Of a stretch of 43,973 bases of DNA, positions 26,555-33,932 are shown piece after piece. Below the pieces are notes generated by a model that was given only the letters and a program-made list of their open reading frames with translations, searched no databases and was not told the origin of the DNA. This stretch comes from Cupriavidus sp. IDO (GTDB taxonomy: Bacteria > Pseudomonadota > Gammaproteobacteria > Burkholderiales > Burkholderiaceae). The stretch is taken from positions 1 to 43,973 of the forward strand of contig NZ_JWMA01000003.1 in the NCBI RefSeq assembly GCF_000812465.1, given 5' to 3'. The number at the start of each line of letters is the position of its first letter. Position 1 is the first letter of the stretch. Position numbers and translations under genes: made by a program.

Positions 26555-26722
26555 ATGCAAAACATCGTCGTCGTCGGCGGGTATTTCCTCGCCTGCCTGC
26601 TCGCCTTGCTTATCGCCGCCCGCTGGATCTTGCGGAATCACCCGGCATTGCGGGAGCCGGACCCGGCCGAGCCCGAGGCCGGCGCTGCAGCCGCAGACCG
26701 ATCCGAGCCTCCGCCCGCCTGA
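26555..26722 (+). CDS. Small single-span membrane protein, 55 residues
   Basis: The product starts MQNIVVVGGYFLACLLALLI, a single hydrophobic helix running to about residue 25 (IAARWIL), followed by an acidic, Pro/Ala-rich tail ending RSEPPPA. No family is recognised. The ATG at 26555 has only a weak AAGGGTC upstream. It lies between the small-RNA terminator and the Ca2+/H+ antiporter gene, 210 bases before the latter. Possibly a small accessory membrane peptide, or chance. Confidence 0.45.
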   Translation: MQNIVVVGGYFLACLLALLIAARWILRNHPALREPDPAEPEAGAAAADRSEPPPA

Positions 26723-26932
26723 CCTCATCGCCACCAAAACCCGGCGAAAACCACGCCAATTACGCCCAAGTTCCATTTCATGGAACCGATCGGGCTCCTG
26801 CCTGCCTTATCACTGTTGCCGCGCCGGTCAAACGGCCCCGCTGCACTCTCCTCCGACATAATGCGCGTGTAATAGCCGACACGCCCCGCTGCCGCCCGGC
26901 CGCGGCACTCAAAACAAGAAAGGAAAACAGGG

Positions 26933-28018
26933 ATGGCACTGACTTCCAACAAGCTGCCGGCATGGACCATCTGGGCGCCGCTGGCGGCGGCGGCGACGCT
27001 TGGCCTGGGACTGGCGATGCCCGGACAGGGCTGGCTGATCGCGCTGATGGCGGCGGCGCTCGCCGGCGCCGTGTTCTCCGCCGTGCATCACGCCGAAGTG
27101 GTGGCGCACAAGGTTGGCGAGCCGTTCGGCACGCTGGTGCTGGCGATTGCCGTGACAGTGATCGAAGTGGCGCTGATTGTTTCGGTGATGCTCTCTTCCG
27201 GCCCGGAAAAAGCCGGCCTGGCGCGCGACACCGTCTTTGCCGCGGTGATGATCATCTGCAGTGGCATCGTCGGCCTGTGCCTGTTCGTCGGCGGCCTGCA
27301 TCATCGCGAGCAGGCCTTCCAGGCTCCCGGCGCCAACGCAACCATGGCCGTGCTGGCCGCGCTGCTGGTGCTGACGATGGTATTGCCCAACTACACCAGC
27401 TCCTCGCCCGGCCCTGTGCTGACGTCCGCGCAGCTCGCCTTCTCGGGCGTCATGTCGCTGGTGCTTTACGGCTCGTTCGTCTTTGTGCAGATCATCCGCC
27501 ACCGCGACTACTTCCTGGTCGAAGGCAGCTCGGATGAAAACGTCCACGCACCGCCGCCGCCGGCACGCATTGCCACCGTGAGCGCCCTGCTGCTGCTCGT
27601 CTGCCTGGTTCTGGTGGTCGGCCTGGCCAAGCTGCTGTCGCCTTCGGTCGAAGCCGCGGTGCTCAATGCCGGCGCGCCGGCGGCCGTGGTCGGCATCGTG
27701 ATCGCGGCGATCGTGCTGCTGCCCGAAGGCCTGGCCGCCCTGCGCGCGGCGCGTGCCGACCGCATCCAGACCAGCCTGAACCTGGCGCTGGGGTCGGCGC
27801 TGGCCAGCATCGGCCTGACCATTCCCACGGTCGCCGTGGTCTTTATCTGGATCGGCCAGCCGCTGGAACTGGGCCTGGGCGCCAAGGACATGTTGCTGCT
27901 GGTATTGACGCTGGTGGTCTCGTCGCTGACGCTCGGCATGGGCCGCACCACGATCCTGCAGGGCGTGGTCCACCTCGTGATCTTCGCGGCGTACCTGTTC
28001 CTGTCGATCGTGCCCTGA
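26933..28018 (+). CDS. chaA: Calcium/proton antiporter, ChaA/CaCA family
   Basis: A 361-residue inner-membrane cation/proton exchanger with about eleven hydrophobic segments. The first conserved alpha repeat reads HHAEVVAHKVGEPFGTLVLA and continues AVTVIEVALI. The second reads VVGIVIAAIVLLPEGLAALR. The two acidic residues in GEP and PEG regions are the family ion-binding sites. ChaA proteins exchange Ca2+, Na+ or K+ for protons, mostly under alkaline or salt stress. The length is close to the E. coli protein. The ATG at 26933 follows AAAGGA. A GC hairpin follows the stop (28024-28057). Confidence 0.9.
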   Translation: MALTSNKLPAWTIWAPLAAAATLGLGLAMPGQGWLIALMAAALAGAVFSAVHHAEVVAHKVGEPFGTLVLAIAVTVIEVALIVSVMLSSGPEKAGLARDTVFAAVMIICSGIVGLCLFVGGLHHREQAFQAPGANATMAVLAALLVLTMVLPNYTSSSPGPVLTSAQLAFSGVMSLVLYGSFVFVQIIRHRDYFLVEGSSDENVHAPPPPARIATVSALLLLVCLVLVVGLAKLLSPSVEAAVLNAGAPAAVVGIVIAAIVLLPEGLAALRAARADRIQTSLNLALGSALASIGLTIPTVAVVFIWIGQPLELGLGAKDMLLLVLTLVVSSLTLGMGRTTILQGVVHLVIFAAYLFLSIVP

Positions 28019-28023
28019 GCACA

Positions 28024-28057
28024 GGCGCCGGCAAGGCTCCGCCCCCGGCCCGGCGCC
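28024..28057 (+). terminator. GC-rich hairpin after the antiporter gene
   Basis: GGCGCCGG and CCGGCGCC pair across an 18-base loop just after the antiporter stop. There is no T-run. It could be a weak terminator or a transcript-stabilising end. Confidence 0.35.
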
Positions 28058-28149
28058 AACTTGCGCTTCCCATCCTTCCGGCGGCGCCTAAACTGGTAAA
28101 TCCTGCCACCCCTTGCGCAGGCCAGACCGCGCAAGTACCGGAGAGCCAC

Positions 28150-28671
28150 ATGCTGGAAGTCGCCGTCACCGCCGCCGACCATGCGATCGGCCCAGACACC
28201 GCCAGGGTTACTGTCGTCGAATACGGCGACTTCGAATGCGCCTACTGCCAGATCGCGTACGGCGCCATGAAGATCCTGATGGAGCACTACGGGCCGCAAG
28301 TGCGCTTTGTGTACCGGCACTATCCGCTCACCAGCTGGCATCCGTCGGCGGAAGCCGCGGCCGAGTGCGCCGAGGCAGCCAGTGCGCAGGACAAGTTCTG
28401 GCCGATGTACCGCATGCTGTACGAGCACCCGTACGGCCTGAAGCCCGATGCGCTGCGCCAGTACGCCGGCATGATCGGCATGGATCTCGGCCGCTACGAC
28501 AGCGACATGGCCACGCACAGCTTCCTGCAACACGTCCGGGCCGACCAGCAGGGCGGCACACGCTGCCATGTCCGCGGCACGCCTTCGTTCTTCGTCAATG
28601 GCGCGGTGCAGGATGTGACGTTCGGCATGGAGCGGCTGCAGATGGCGATTGATACCGCGCTGGCGCACTAG
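28150..28671 (+). CDS. DsbA/FrnE-like thioredoxin-fold protein
   Basis: A 173-residue DsbA-family thiol oxidoreductase domain. The active site is EYGDFECAYCQ with Cys30 and Cys33, the helical insertion spans about 60-130, and the cis-proline loop is VRGTPSFFVNG. There is no signal peptide, so unlike DsbA it should be cytoplasmic, like FrnE-type or NhaA-linked thioredoxin-like proteins. The ATG at 28150 has GGAGA eight bases upstream. It is convergent with the LysR gene and the two stop codons overlap within CTAG. The redox partner is unknown. Confidence 0.85.
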   Translation: MLEVAVTAADHAIGPDTARVTVVEYGDFECAYCQIAYGAMKILMEHYGPQVRFVYRHYPLTSWHPSAEAAAECAEAASAQDKFWPMYRMLYEHPYGLKPDALRQYAGMIGMDLGRYDSDMATHSFLQHVRADQQGGTRCHVRGTPSFFVNGAVQDVTFGMERLQMAIDTALAH

Positions 28672-29582
28672 CCCAGTACCTCTGCCCCTAGTTCGCTTTC
28701 CAGCCATTCCCGGAAGCGCCGTACGCCGGGCCGCGCAGGTGCGGCCTCGACGATGCGGTAGCCCATGCCGTCCGCCACGTGCTGCGGCAGGACAACCTCC
28801 AGCCGGCCACTGGCAAGCAGCGGCAAAACCAGCGGCGTGCGGCCAATGGCAACGCCCGCACCCTGCGCCGCCGCGTTCAGCACGTCTTCGTACTGCGAGA
28901 AATACAGGCAAGGCTGCCGCGGCGAGCGCGAAAGCGCCAGGCGCCGGTACCACTCCGTCCATGACATCCAGGGAAAGCGCCCGGCCGGGTCGTAGTAGAC
29001 CAGCAGCGGTATTGAAGTGAGTTCGCTCGCGCTCCGGATACGCGCGGCAACCGCCGGCGCGGCCACCAGCATCAGGCGCTCGCGCAGCAGGGGGATCTCG
29101 TCTGCGGCAGGCTGGCCCAGGCGGATCGCCACATCGAAGCCTTCCCTCTCCAGATTGGTGTTGGCCTCGGACGCATCCACGCGCACGTCGATGCCGGGCG
29201 CCAGCGCCTGGAAGCGTGCCAGCTTCGGCACCAGCCACAGCGACGCGAACGATGGCGTAGTGGTTACCGCGATCGAGACGCGGTCCGTGGCCAGCACGCG
29301 GTCGACGGCATCGCCCAGCTGGCCGATCGCTGCGCGTGCCGCTTCATAGAGCTGCCGGCCCTCCGCGGTCAGGCTCAGGCCCTTGCCGCCGCGCAGGAAC
29401 AGCGCCACACCCAGTACTTCCTCCAGGCTTTTTACCTGCTTGCTCACGGCCGACTGCGTGAGGCACAGCTCCTGAGCGGCGGCGGTAAAGCTCAGATGCC
29501 GCGCACTGCATTCAAAGCCACGGATGGCGTCGAGCGACATGGCACGCAAGGCATTGGCGGAAGCAAGGCTGAGTAGCGTCAT
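28668..29582 (-). CDS. LysR-family regulator, GcvA-like
   Basis: A 304-residue LysR regulator of the GcvA type. The helix-turn-helix is AIRGFECSARHLSFTAAAQE with LTQSAVSKQVKSLEEVLGVALF, then the effector domain with VSIAVTTTPSFASLWLVPKL. The ATG at 29582 has a poor ribosome-binding site; an internal ATG at 29540 (MSLDAIRGFE), nearer the conserved domain, is an alternative. It is divergent from the DUF2917/enoyl-CoA hydratase pair across 109 bases holding two inverted repeats, so it likely regulates that pair. Its end overlaps the DsbA-fold gene by the shared CTAG. Confidence 0.86.
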   Translation of the reverse strand: MTLLSLASANALRAMSLDAIRGFECSARHLSFTAAAQELCLTQSAVSKQVKSLEEVLGVALFLRGGKGLSLTAEGRQLYEAARAAIGQLGDAVDRVLATDRVSIAVTTTPSFASLWLVPKLARFQALAPGIDVRVDASEANTNLEREGFDVAIRLGQPAADEIPLLRERLMLVAAPAVAARIRSASELTSIPLLVYYDPAGRFPWMSWTEWYRRLALSRSPRQPCLYFSQYEDVLNAAAQGAGVAIGRTPLVLPLLASGRLEVVLPQHVADGMGYRIVEAAPARPGVRRFREWLESELGAEVLG

Positions 29583-29613
29583 GACGGGCTGGAATACCTC
29601 GGATGAAAACACT

Positions 29614-29632
29614 TCCGGCCACCCCGGCCGGA
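29614..29632. promoter_or_regulatory. Inverted repeat in the LysR/DUF2917 control region
   Basis: TCCGGCC-ACCCC-GGCCGGA is a perfect 7-bp dyad 32 bases upstream of the LysR start. It is a candidate operator for that regulator. Confidence 0.45.
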
Positions 29633-29654
29633 TCACGACAACAATGATGTCACG

Positions 29655-29674
29655 GCCTGACCAACCCGTCAGGC
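29655..29674. promoter_or_regulatory. Second inverted repeat before the DUF2917 gene
   Basis: GCCTGAC-CAACCC-GTCAGGC is a perfect 7-bp dyad 18 bases upstream of the GTG start of the DUF2917 gene, close to its ribosome-binding site. It could be an operator or an mRNA hairpin affecting translation. Confidence 0.5.
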
Positions 29675-29691
29675 GCAATGAGGAGACTGTC

Positions 29692-29997
29692 GTGAAGCAT
29701 CCCCGGCTCTGGCGCATTGCCGGCCGCGCGCCGCAATGCATACGGCTCGCCCGCGGCGACTGCCTGACTTGCCTGCAGGGCCTGGTGTGGGTCACCCAGG
29801 CATCCATGGATCGTAAAGAAGCCTGCTCCGACATCGTGCTCGCACCGCGCGAGCGCTTTTGCGCGGCGCACGCGGTCACGTGCCTTGTCTCGGCATTGCA
29901 CCGCGAACCGGCATGCGTCGCCATCGAAGCCGAGGCTGCATGGATCGCCGACGCATGGCCCGCATCCATTCCATCCCCCGAAGAGAGCCACACATGA
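29692..29997 (+). CDS. DUF2917-domain protein, GTG start
   Basis: A 101-residue protein with a DUF2917-like core: CIRLARGDCLTCLQGLVWVT then CSDIVLAPRERF and VSALHREPACVAIE. This is the short beta-rich pattern seen in Burkholderiales proteins often placed beside GcvA-type LysR genes. It carries six cysteines, which is unusual. The GTG at 29692 has AGGAGA seven bases upstream. Its TGA overlaps the ATG of the enoyl-CoA hydratase gene (ATGA), so the two are translationally coupled. The molecular function is unknown. Confidence 0.7.
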   Translation: MKHPRLWRIAGRAPQCIRLARGDCLTCLQGLVWVTQASMDRKEACSDIVLAPRERFCAAHAVTCLVSALHREPACVAIEAEAAWIADAWPASIPSPEESHT

Positions 29998-30785
29998 CCG
30001 ACCTGATCGAGACCGAACGCCTTGGCCAGCATGCCTTGCTGGTGCTGAACCGGCCCGAAAAACTCAACGCCCTCAGCTATGCACTGATCGACGCACTGAC
30101 AGCAAGCCTGCGCGCGCTGGAGGCGGACGATTCGGTCCGCTGCGTGATCCTGACCGGCAAGGGCCCGCGCGCCTTCAGCGCCGGTGCTGACATTGCCGGC
30201 TTTGCGCCGGATATCGCGGCGTCGCCGGAACGGGCGCTGCGCAACTTTCTGGAACGGGGCCAGGCCCTGACCCGGTATATCGAGAACTTCCCGAAGCCGG
30301 TCATCGCCGCGGTCAACGGGCTGGCGTTCGGAGGCGGTTGCGAGGTAACGGAGGCGTGCAGCCTGGCGGTGGCAGCCGAACATGCGACCTTTGCCAAGCC
30401 GGAGATCCGGCTGGGCTTTCCGCCGACCTTCGGCGGCACCCAGCGCCTGCCCCGGCATGTCGGCCGCAAGCGCGCCAACGAGATGATCCTGACCGGCGAT
30501 GCCATCGATGCGGTCATGGCCGAACGGATCGGCCTGGTCAATCGCGTGGTGCCCGCCGATGGCCTGCTGCCGGCCTGCGTGGCGCTGGCGGACCGCATTG
30601 CGCGGCACTCGCCGCTTGCGGTCACCGCTTCGCTGCGAGCCGTCACCCGTGGCATCAATCTGCCCATCGATGAAGGACTGGCGGTGGAAGCCATGCAATT
30701 CCGGATCGCCGCTGCATCGGACGATGCGCGCGAGGGCACGCGGGCGTTTGTGGACAAGCGCGCCCCGGTACTGCGCAGCCGCTAG
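29994..30785 (+). CDS. Enoyl-CoA hydratase/isomerase family protein
   Basis: A 263-residue crotonase-fold enzyme. The CoA-binding loop and oxyanion hole are RAFSAGADIAGF and VNGLAFGGGCEV. Both catalytic glutamates of true enoyl-CoA hydratases appear present, in GGGCEVTEAC and in KPEIRLGF before GGTQRLPR. It therefore probably hydrates trans-2-enoyl-CoA in fatty or organic acid breakdown. Translation is coupled to the DUF2917 gene by an ATGA overlap. No thiolase or dehydrogenase lies beside it, so the pathway is not known. Probably controlled by the divergent LysR. Confidence 0.9.
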   Translation: MTDLIETERLGQHALLVLNRPEKLNALSYALIDALTASLRALEADDSVRCVILTGKGPRAFSAGADIAGFAPDIAASPERALRNFLERGQALTRYIENFPKPVIAAVNGLAFGGGCEVTEACSLAVAAEHATFAKPEIRLGFPPTFGGTQRLPRHVGRKRANEMILTGDAIDAVMAERIGLVNRVVPADGLLPACVALADRIARHSPLAVTASLRAVTRGINLPIDEGLAVEAMQFRIAAASDDAREGTRAFVDKRAPVLRSR

Positions 30786-30861
30786 CCGCCTGCGATGCCG
30801 CCTGCGGTTTGCCCCCGGCAGGCGGTGGCCGGCAACCCATGCGGGCTGCCGGTCACGCCAC

Positions 30862-32262
30862 TCACACCGCGAGCTTTTCCGCAGCGTCGCGCAGTGCAGT
30901 GCGCAGGCCCTCTTCCACCACCGGGTGGTAGAACGGCATGCCCAGCATCTGGTCGATGGTCAGGCCCTGCTGGTATGACCATGCCAGCAGGTGCGCGATA
31001 TTCTCGGCGCGCGGGCCGGTCCATTCCGCACCGAGGAAGCGACCCGTGGCCTTGTCTGCGTAGACGTGCATCAGGCCCCGGTTCTTCAGCATCACGCGGC
31101 TGCGGCCCTGGTCCTCGAAGCTGACTTCGCCGATGACAAAGCTGCCCTCGGCCAGGTCTGCATAGCGTTGGCCGACCATCGCGATCTGCGGGTCGGAGAA
31201 CACCACGGCGAGGGGCGCGCGGCGGGCCAGCGGCTTCACCTGCGGATACGTCGCGGCGTTCTCGCCGGCCGCCCTGCCTTCATCGGCGGCTTCGTGCAGC
31301 AGCGGCAGGATGTTGTTGGCATCGCCGGCAATAAAGACCGGCGATACGCCACACTGCAGCGTGGCCGGATCGAACACCGGCACGCCGCGCGCATCCAGCT
31401 CGAGCCCGGCATTCGCCAGACCCAGGCCGCGCACGTTCGGCACGCGGCCGGTGGCGGCCAGCGCGTAATCGAACTTCTCCGTGACGGTCCTGCCATGGCG
31501 GTCGAGATAGGTCACCACGACCTCGTCGGCGTCGCGGCCCATTTCCATGACCTTCGCGTCCGGATCCAGGTAGAACTCGTCGCTGAACGTCTGCTCGGCA
31601 TAGGCGCGGATGACGGGATCGGTAAGCGGCCCCAGCGAGCCGGTGACGCCGAACACGCGCACCCGCACGCCGAGGCGCGACAGCGCCTGGCCCAGTTCCA
31701 GCCCGATCACGCCCGGGCCGAACACCACCACGCTGCGCGGCAGCTCGTCCCATGCGAACACATCGTCGTTGACGATCAGGCGGTCGCCGAAGGCCTTGAA
31801 CGGCGCCGGCAGCATCGGGCTCGAACCGGTGGCAATGACCACACGGCTGGCGCGCACGGTGGTCTTGCCCTCGCCCGTGTCGACTTCCAGTGTGGTGTTG
31901 TCGATGAAGTGCGCATAGCCGCGGATGCGATCGGCCTCGGGAATGCTCTCCACGCCGCGCACCACGAAGCCGACAAAGCGGTCGCGCTCGCGGCGCACGC
32001 GGGCCATGACCTCGCGGCCGTCAATGCGGATCTGGCCATCCACGTGCACGCCGAACGCGGCCGTGTGGCGCAGCTCGTGCGCGGCTTCCGCCGCTGCAAT
32101 CAGCAGCTTGGACGGCATGCAGCCCACGCGGGCGCAGGTGGTGCCATAGGGGCCGCCTTCGATGATGACGGCGCGCTTGCCGGCCGCGATAGCGGCGCGA
32201 TAGGCGGCAAGCCCGGCGGTACCTGCGCCGATGACGGCGACGTCGGTCTGGATGGTGGTCAT
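30862..32262 (-). CDS. Dihydrolipoamide dehydrogenase-like pyridine nucleotide-disulfide oxidoreductase
   Basis: A 466-residue flavoprotein disulfide reductase. The FAD site is VAVIGAGTAGLAAYRAAIAAG, the redox disulfide is TTCARVGCMPSK (Cys43 and Cys48), the NAD(P) site is VVVFGPGVIGLELGQALSRL, and the C-terminal catalytic pair is in YHPVVEEGL. The ATG at 32262 has AAGGAA upstream. It lies 140 bases downstream of the peroxiredoxin-glutaredoxin gene on the same strand, with a strong hairpin between them. There are no 2-oxoacid dehydrogenase genes nearby, so a role in reducing the peroxidase or its low-molecular thiol (as glutathione amide reductase does for a similar hybrid in Chromatium) is plausible but inferred. 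Confidence 0.88.
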   Translation of the reverse strand: MTTIQTDVAVIGAGTAGLAAYRAAIAAGKRAVIIEGGPYGTTCARVGCMPSKLLIAAAEAAHELRHTAAFGVHVDGQIRIDGREVMARVRRERDRFVGFVVRGVESIPEADRIRGYAHFIDNTTLEVDTGEGKTTVRASRVVIATGSSPMLPAPFKAFGDRLIVNDDVFAWDELPRSVVVFGPGVIGLELGQALSRLGVRVRVFGVTGSLGPLTDPVIRAYAEQTFSDEFYLDPDAKVMEMGRDADEVVVTYLDRHGRTVTEKFDYALAATGRVPNVRGLGLANAGLELDARGVPVFDPATLQCGVSPVFIAGDANNILPLLHEAADEGRAAGENAATYPQVKPLARRAPLAVVFSDPQIAMVGQRYADLAEGSFVIGEVSFEDQGRSRVMLKNRGLMHVYADKATGRFLGAEWTGPRAENIAHLLAWSYQQGLTIDQMLGMPFYHPVVEEGLRTALRDAAEKLAV

Positions 32263-32318
32263 AACTTGCGATTCCTTGATTCGAGATGGCGTGACTGGGT
32301 GCGTCAATCAGCGGGCTG

Positions 32319-32365
32319 GATGACACCGCCCTTGCCCTGCTCGTGCGGAACAGGGCGGCGTCATC
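32319..32365 (-). other. Large hairpin between the peroxiredoxin and flavoprotein genes
   Basis: The 14-base arms GATGACaCCGCCCT (32319-32332) and AGGGCGGcGTCATC (32352-32365) pair with one mismatch over a 19-base loop. There is no T-run. It could stabilise the upstream message or attenuate read-through into the flavoprotein gene. Confidence 0.65.
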
Positions 32366-32402
32366 GGGTCCGGCGACTGCCGGTAGCGGGGAGTCCTGCG
32401 GC

Positions 32403-33134
32403 TTACTTGGCCAGGTACTGCTCAACCGCCTCGGCGTTGCCGATCAGCTTGCCGTTGATGAAGACCTGCGGAGCGGTCATCTCGCCGGAAATTGCGCCCA
32501 GTACCTTGCCGCGGACCTTGTTGTCCAGCGGCACGTCGATGTACGCGTAGCCGTTGTCGTCCAGCAGCTGCTTGGCCTTGGCGCAGAACGAGCAGCCCAC
32601 CTTGGAGAACACCACCACCTGGTCCGGCTTGCGCGCATCGGGGGCAATGTAGGCCAGCATGGTGTCGGCGTCGGAGACCTTGAACGGGTCGCCCGGCTCC
32701 TGCGGCTCAATGAACATCTTGTCCACCACGCCGTCCTTGACCAGCATCGAATAGCGCCAGCTGCGCTTGCCGAAGCCCAGGTCGGCCTTGTCCACCAGCA
32801 TGCCCATGCCTTCGGTGAATTCGCCGTTGCCGTCGGGGATCATGGTGATGTTCTCCGACTCCTGGTCCTTGGCCCACTCGTTCATGACGAAGGTGTCGTT
32901 GACCGAGACGCACAGGATGGCGTCCACGCCGTGCTTTTTGAACACCGGCGCCAGCTCGTTGTAGCGCGGCAAGTGGGTGGACGAGCACGTCGGCGTGAAG
33001 GCGCCCGGCAGCGAGAACACGGCAACGGTCTTGCCATCGAACAGTTCCGCGCTGGTGACGGTTTTCCACTCATTGTCTTCACGGACGCGGAAAGTGACTT
33101 GAGGAACGCGTTGGCCTTCACGGGATTGCAGCAT
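32403..33134 (-). CDS. Peroxiredoxin-glutaredoxin hybrid (Prx5/Grx fusion)
   Basis: A 243-residue two-domain peroxidase. The N-terminal Prx5 domain (1-165) has the peroxidatic Cys50 in [14 protein letters not shown] and a further Cys75. The C-terminal glutaredoxin (170-243) has [18 protein letters not shown] (Cys181, Cys184) and [13 protein letters not shown]. Such hybrids reduce hydrogen peroxide and alkyl peroxides with glutathione, the glutaredoxin domain recycling the peroxidase in cis. The ATG at 33134 has AAGGAG nine bases upstream. An inverted repeat about 105 bases upstream may be a regulator site. The disulfide reductase gene downstream suggests a redox operon. Confidence 0.94.
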   Translation of the reverse strand: MLQSREGQRVPQVTFRVREDNEWKTVTSAELFDGKTVAVFSLPGAFTPTCSSTHLPRYNELAPVFKKHGVDAILCVSVNDTFVMNEWAKDQESENITMIPDGNGEFTEGMGMLVDKADLGFGKRSWRYSMLVKDGVVDKMFIEPQEPGDPFKVSDADTMLAYIAPDARKPDQVVVFSKVGCSFCAKAKQLLDDNGYAYIDVPLDNKVRGKVLGAISGEMTAPQVFINGKLIGNAEAVEQYLAK

Positions 33135-33237
33135 CGAAGAACTCCTTGGGGTTGGGTTTTGGCTGCTTGATGCAGCGAAGGCCCCATTCTGTCGATCGGC
33201 CCGTGATTTGTACAATTCATCGTTTAAAACATTGTGA

Positions 33238-33254
33238 TTGATATCAGCTATCAA
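33238..33254. promoter_or_regulatory. Inverted repeat upstream of the peroxiredoxin-glutaredoxin gene
   Basis: TTGATA-TCAGC-TATCAA is a perfect 6-bp dyad in an AT-rich patch. Reading the minus strand from it gives ATAG, CAAT, TTTT and GAAT at seven-base spacing, a loose echo of the four-part OxyR site. An OxyR site is only a guess; the dyad itself is clear. Confidence 0.4.
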
Positions 33255-33311
33255 GCTAGGATGAAAGGGGTCTTTGGCGGATTGCGGCGTTTGAGTTCTT
33301 GGAGGCGTGGC

Positions 33312-33530
33312 TGTTTCGCCGGCGTAGCCGGCGAGTCACTTTTGTCCGAGCGACAAAAGTAACCAAAAACGCGTTTTTTGCCCGCCGGGCGGCCAGTCTT
33401 ATCGTAGTGAGCTACGGTTTTTGTACGGGTATTCGCTTCAGGGCATAGCTGGACTGCCTGCCGCGCAGATCGCCAGGGGCAACGCCGGGAACGGCGCCGT
33501 CCTCCCGACCTCGTGAGAGCGGAGTGGCAC
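33312..33530 (+). repeat. Dispersed repeat, left copy of an inverted pair
   Basis: About 220 bases that match the reverse complement of 33621-33841 in blocks. Identical blocks include 33391-33407 (GGCCAGTCTTATCGTAG) and the 31 bases at 33497-33527. It begins TTTCGCCGGCG...GCGAGTCAC and contains the stem ACTTTTGTC-CGAGC-GACAAAAGT followed by AACCAAAAACGCGTT. No transposase is present. Short frames in it would be spurious. Confidence 0.85.
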
Positions 33531-33620
33531 GGTCATCAAGCGGCGTGCCTGCGGCAAGAGGTTCGGGACCACAACGGTGGTGCGCGATGTCGCCGCGCAT
33601 ACCGGCGAGTGTCAATCTGC

Positions 33621-33880
33621 GTACCACTCCGCTCTCACGAGGTCGGGAGGACGGCCTGTCAATGCCTCGCGCCGTCTCGTCACCACGCGGCAGGCATCGT
33701 AACTATGCCCTGAAGCCCATACCCGTACAAAAACCTGCGCACGCTACGATAAGACTGGCCGTCCGCCGAGGACAGTAAACGCGTTCTTTGGTTACTTTCT
33801 GTCGCTCGGACAGAAAGTGACTCGCCCGGCAGGGCGAAACCCGTCCATCCACCGTCAACATCAGCCAACCCCAGCCATCA
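33621..33880 (-). repeat. Dispersed repeat, right copy of an inverted pair
   Basis: The minus-strand copy of the same element, longer at its outer end by about 40-50 bases (GGTTGGCTGATGTTGACGG region), an extension shared with the copy at the right edge of the window. Its stem reads ACTTTCTGTC-CGAGC-GACAGAAAGT, one pair longer than in the left copy, with the change matched on both sides. With the left copy it makes an imperfect palindrome of about 530 bases centred near 33576. Confidence 0.85.
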
Positions 33881-33932
33881 GACCCAATCACCAAGGAGAA
33901 GCCCAACCAGGACCGCCCCCAGCGCGGCAAGC

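Noticed and set aside
29583..30698. Long upstream extension of the LysR frame on the minus strand
   Set aside because: The frame stays open far upstream but runs antisense through the DUF2917 and hydratase genes. The LysR domain starts at about 29540, so a start at 29582 is used.
33412..33778. Short ORFs inside the dispersed repeat, both reading LSRGREDG...YALK.IPVQKP
   Set aside because: They resemble each other only because the two repeat copies are inverted. There is no ribosome-binding site, and the frames follow the repeat, not a gene.
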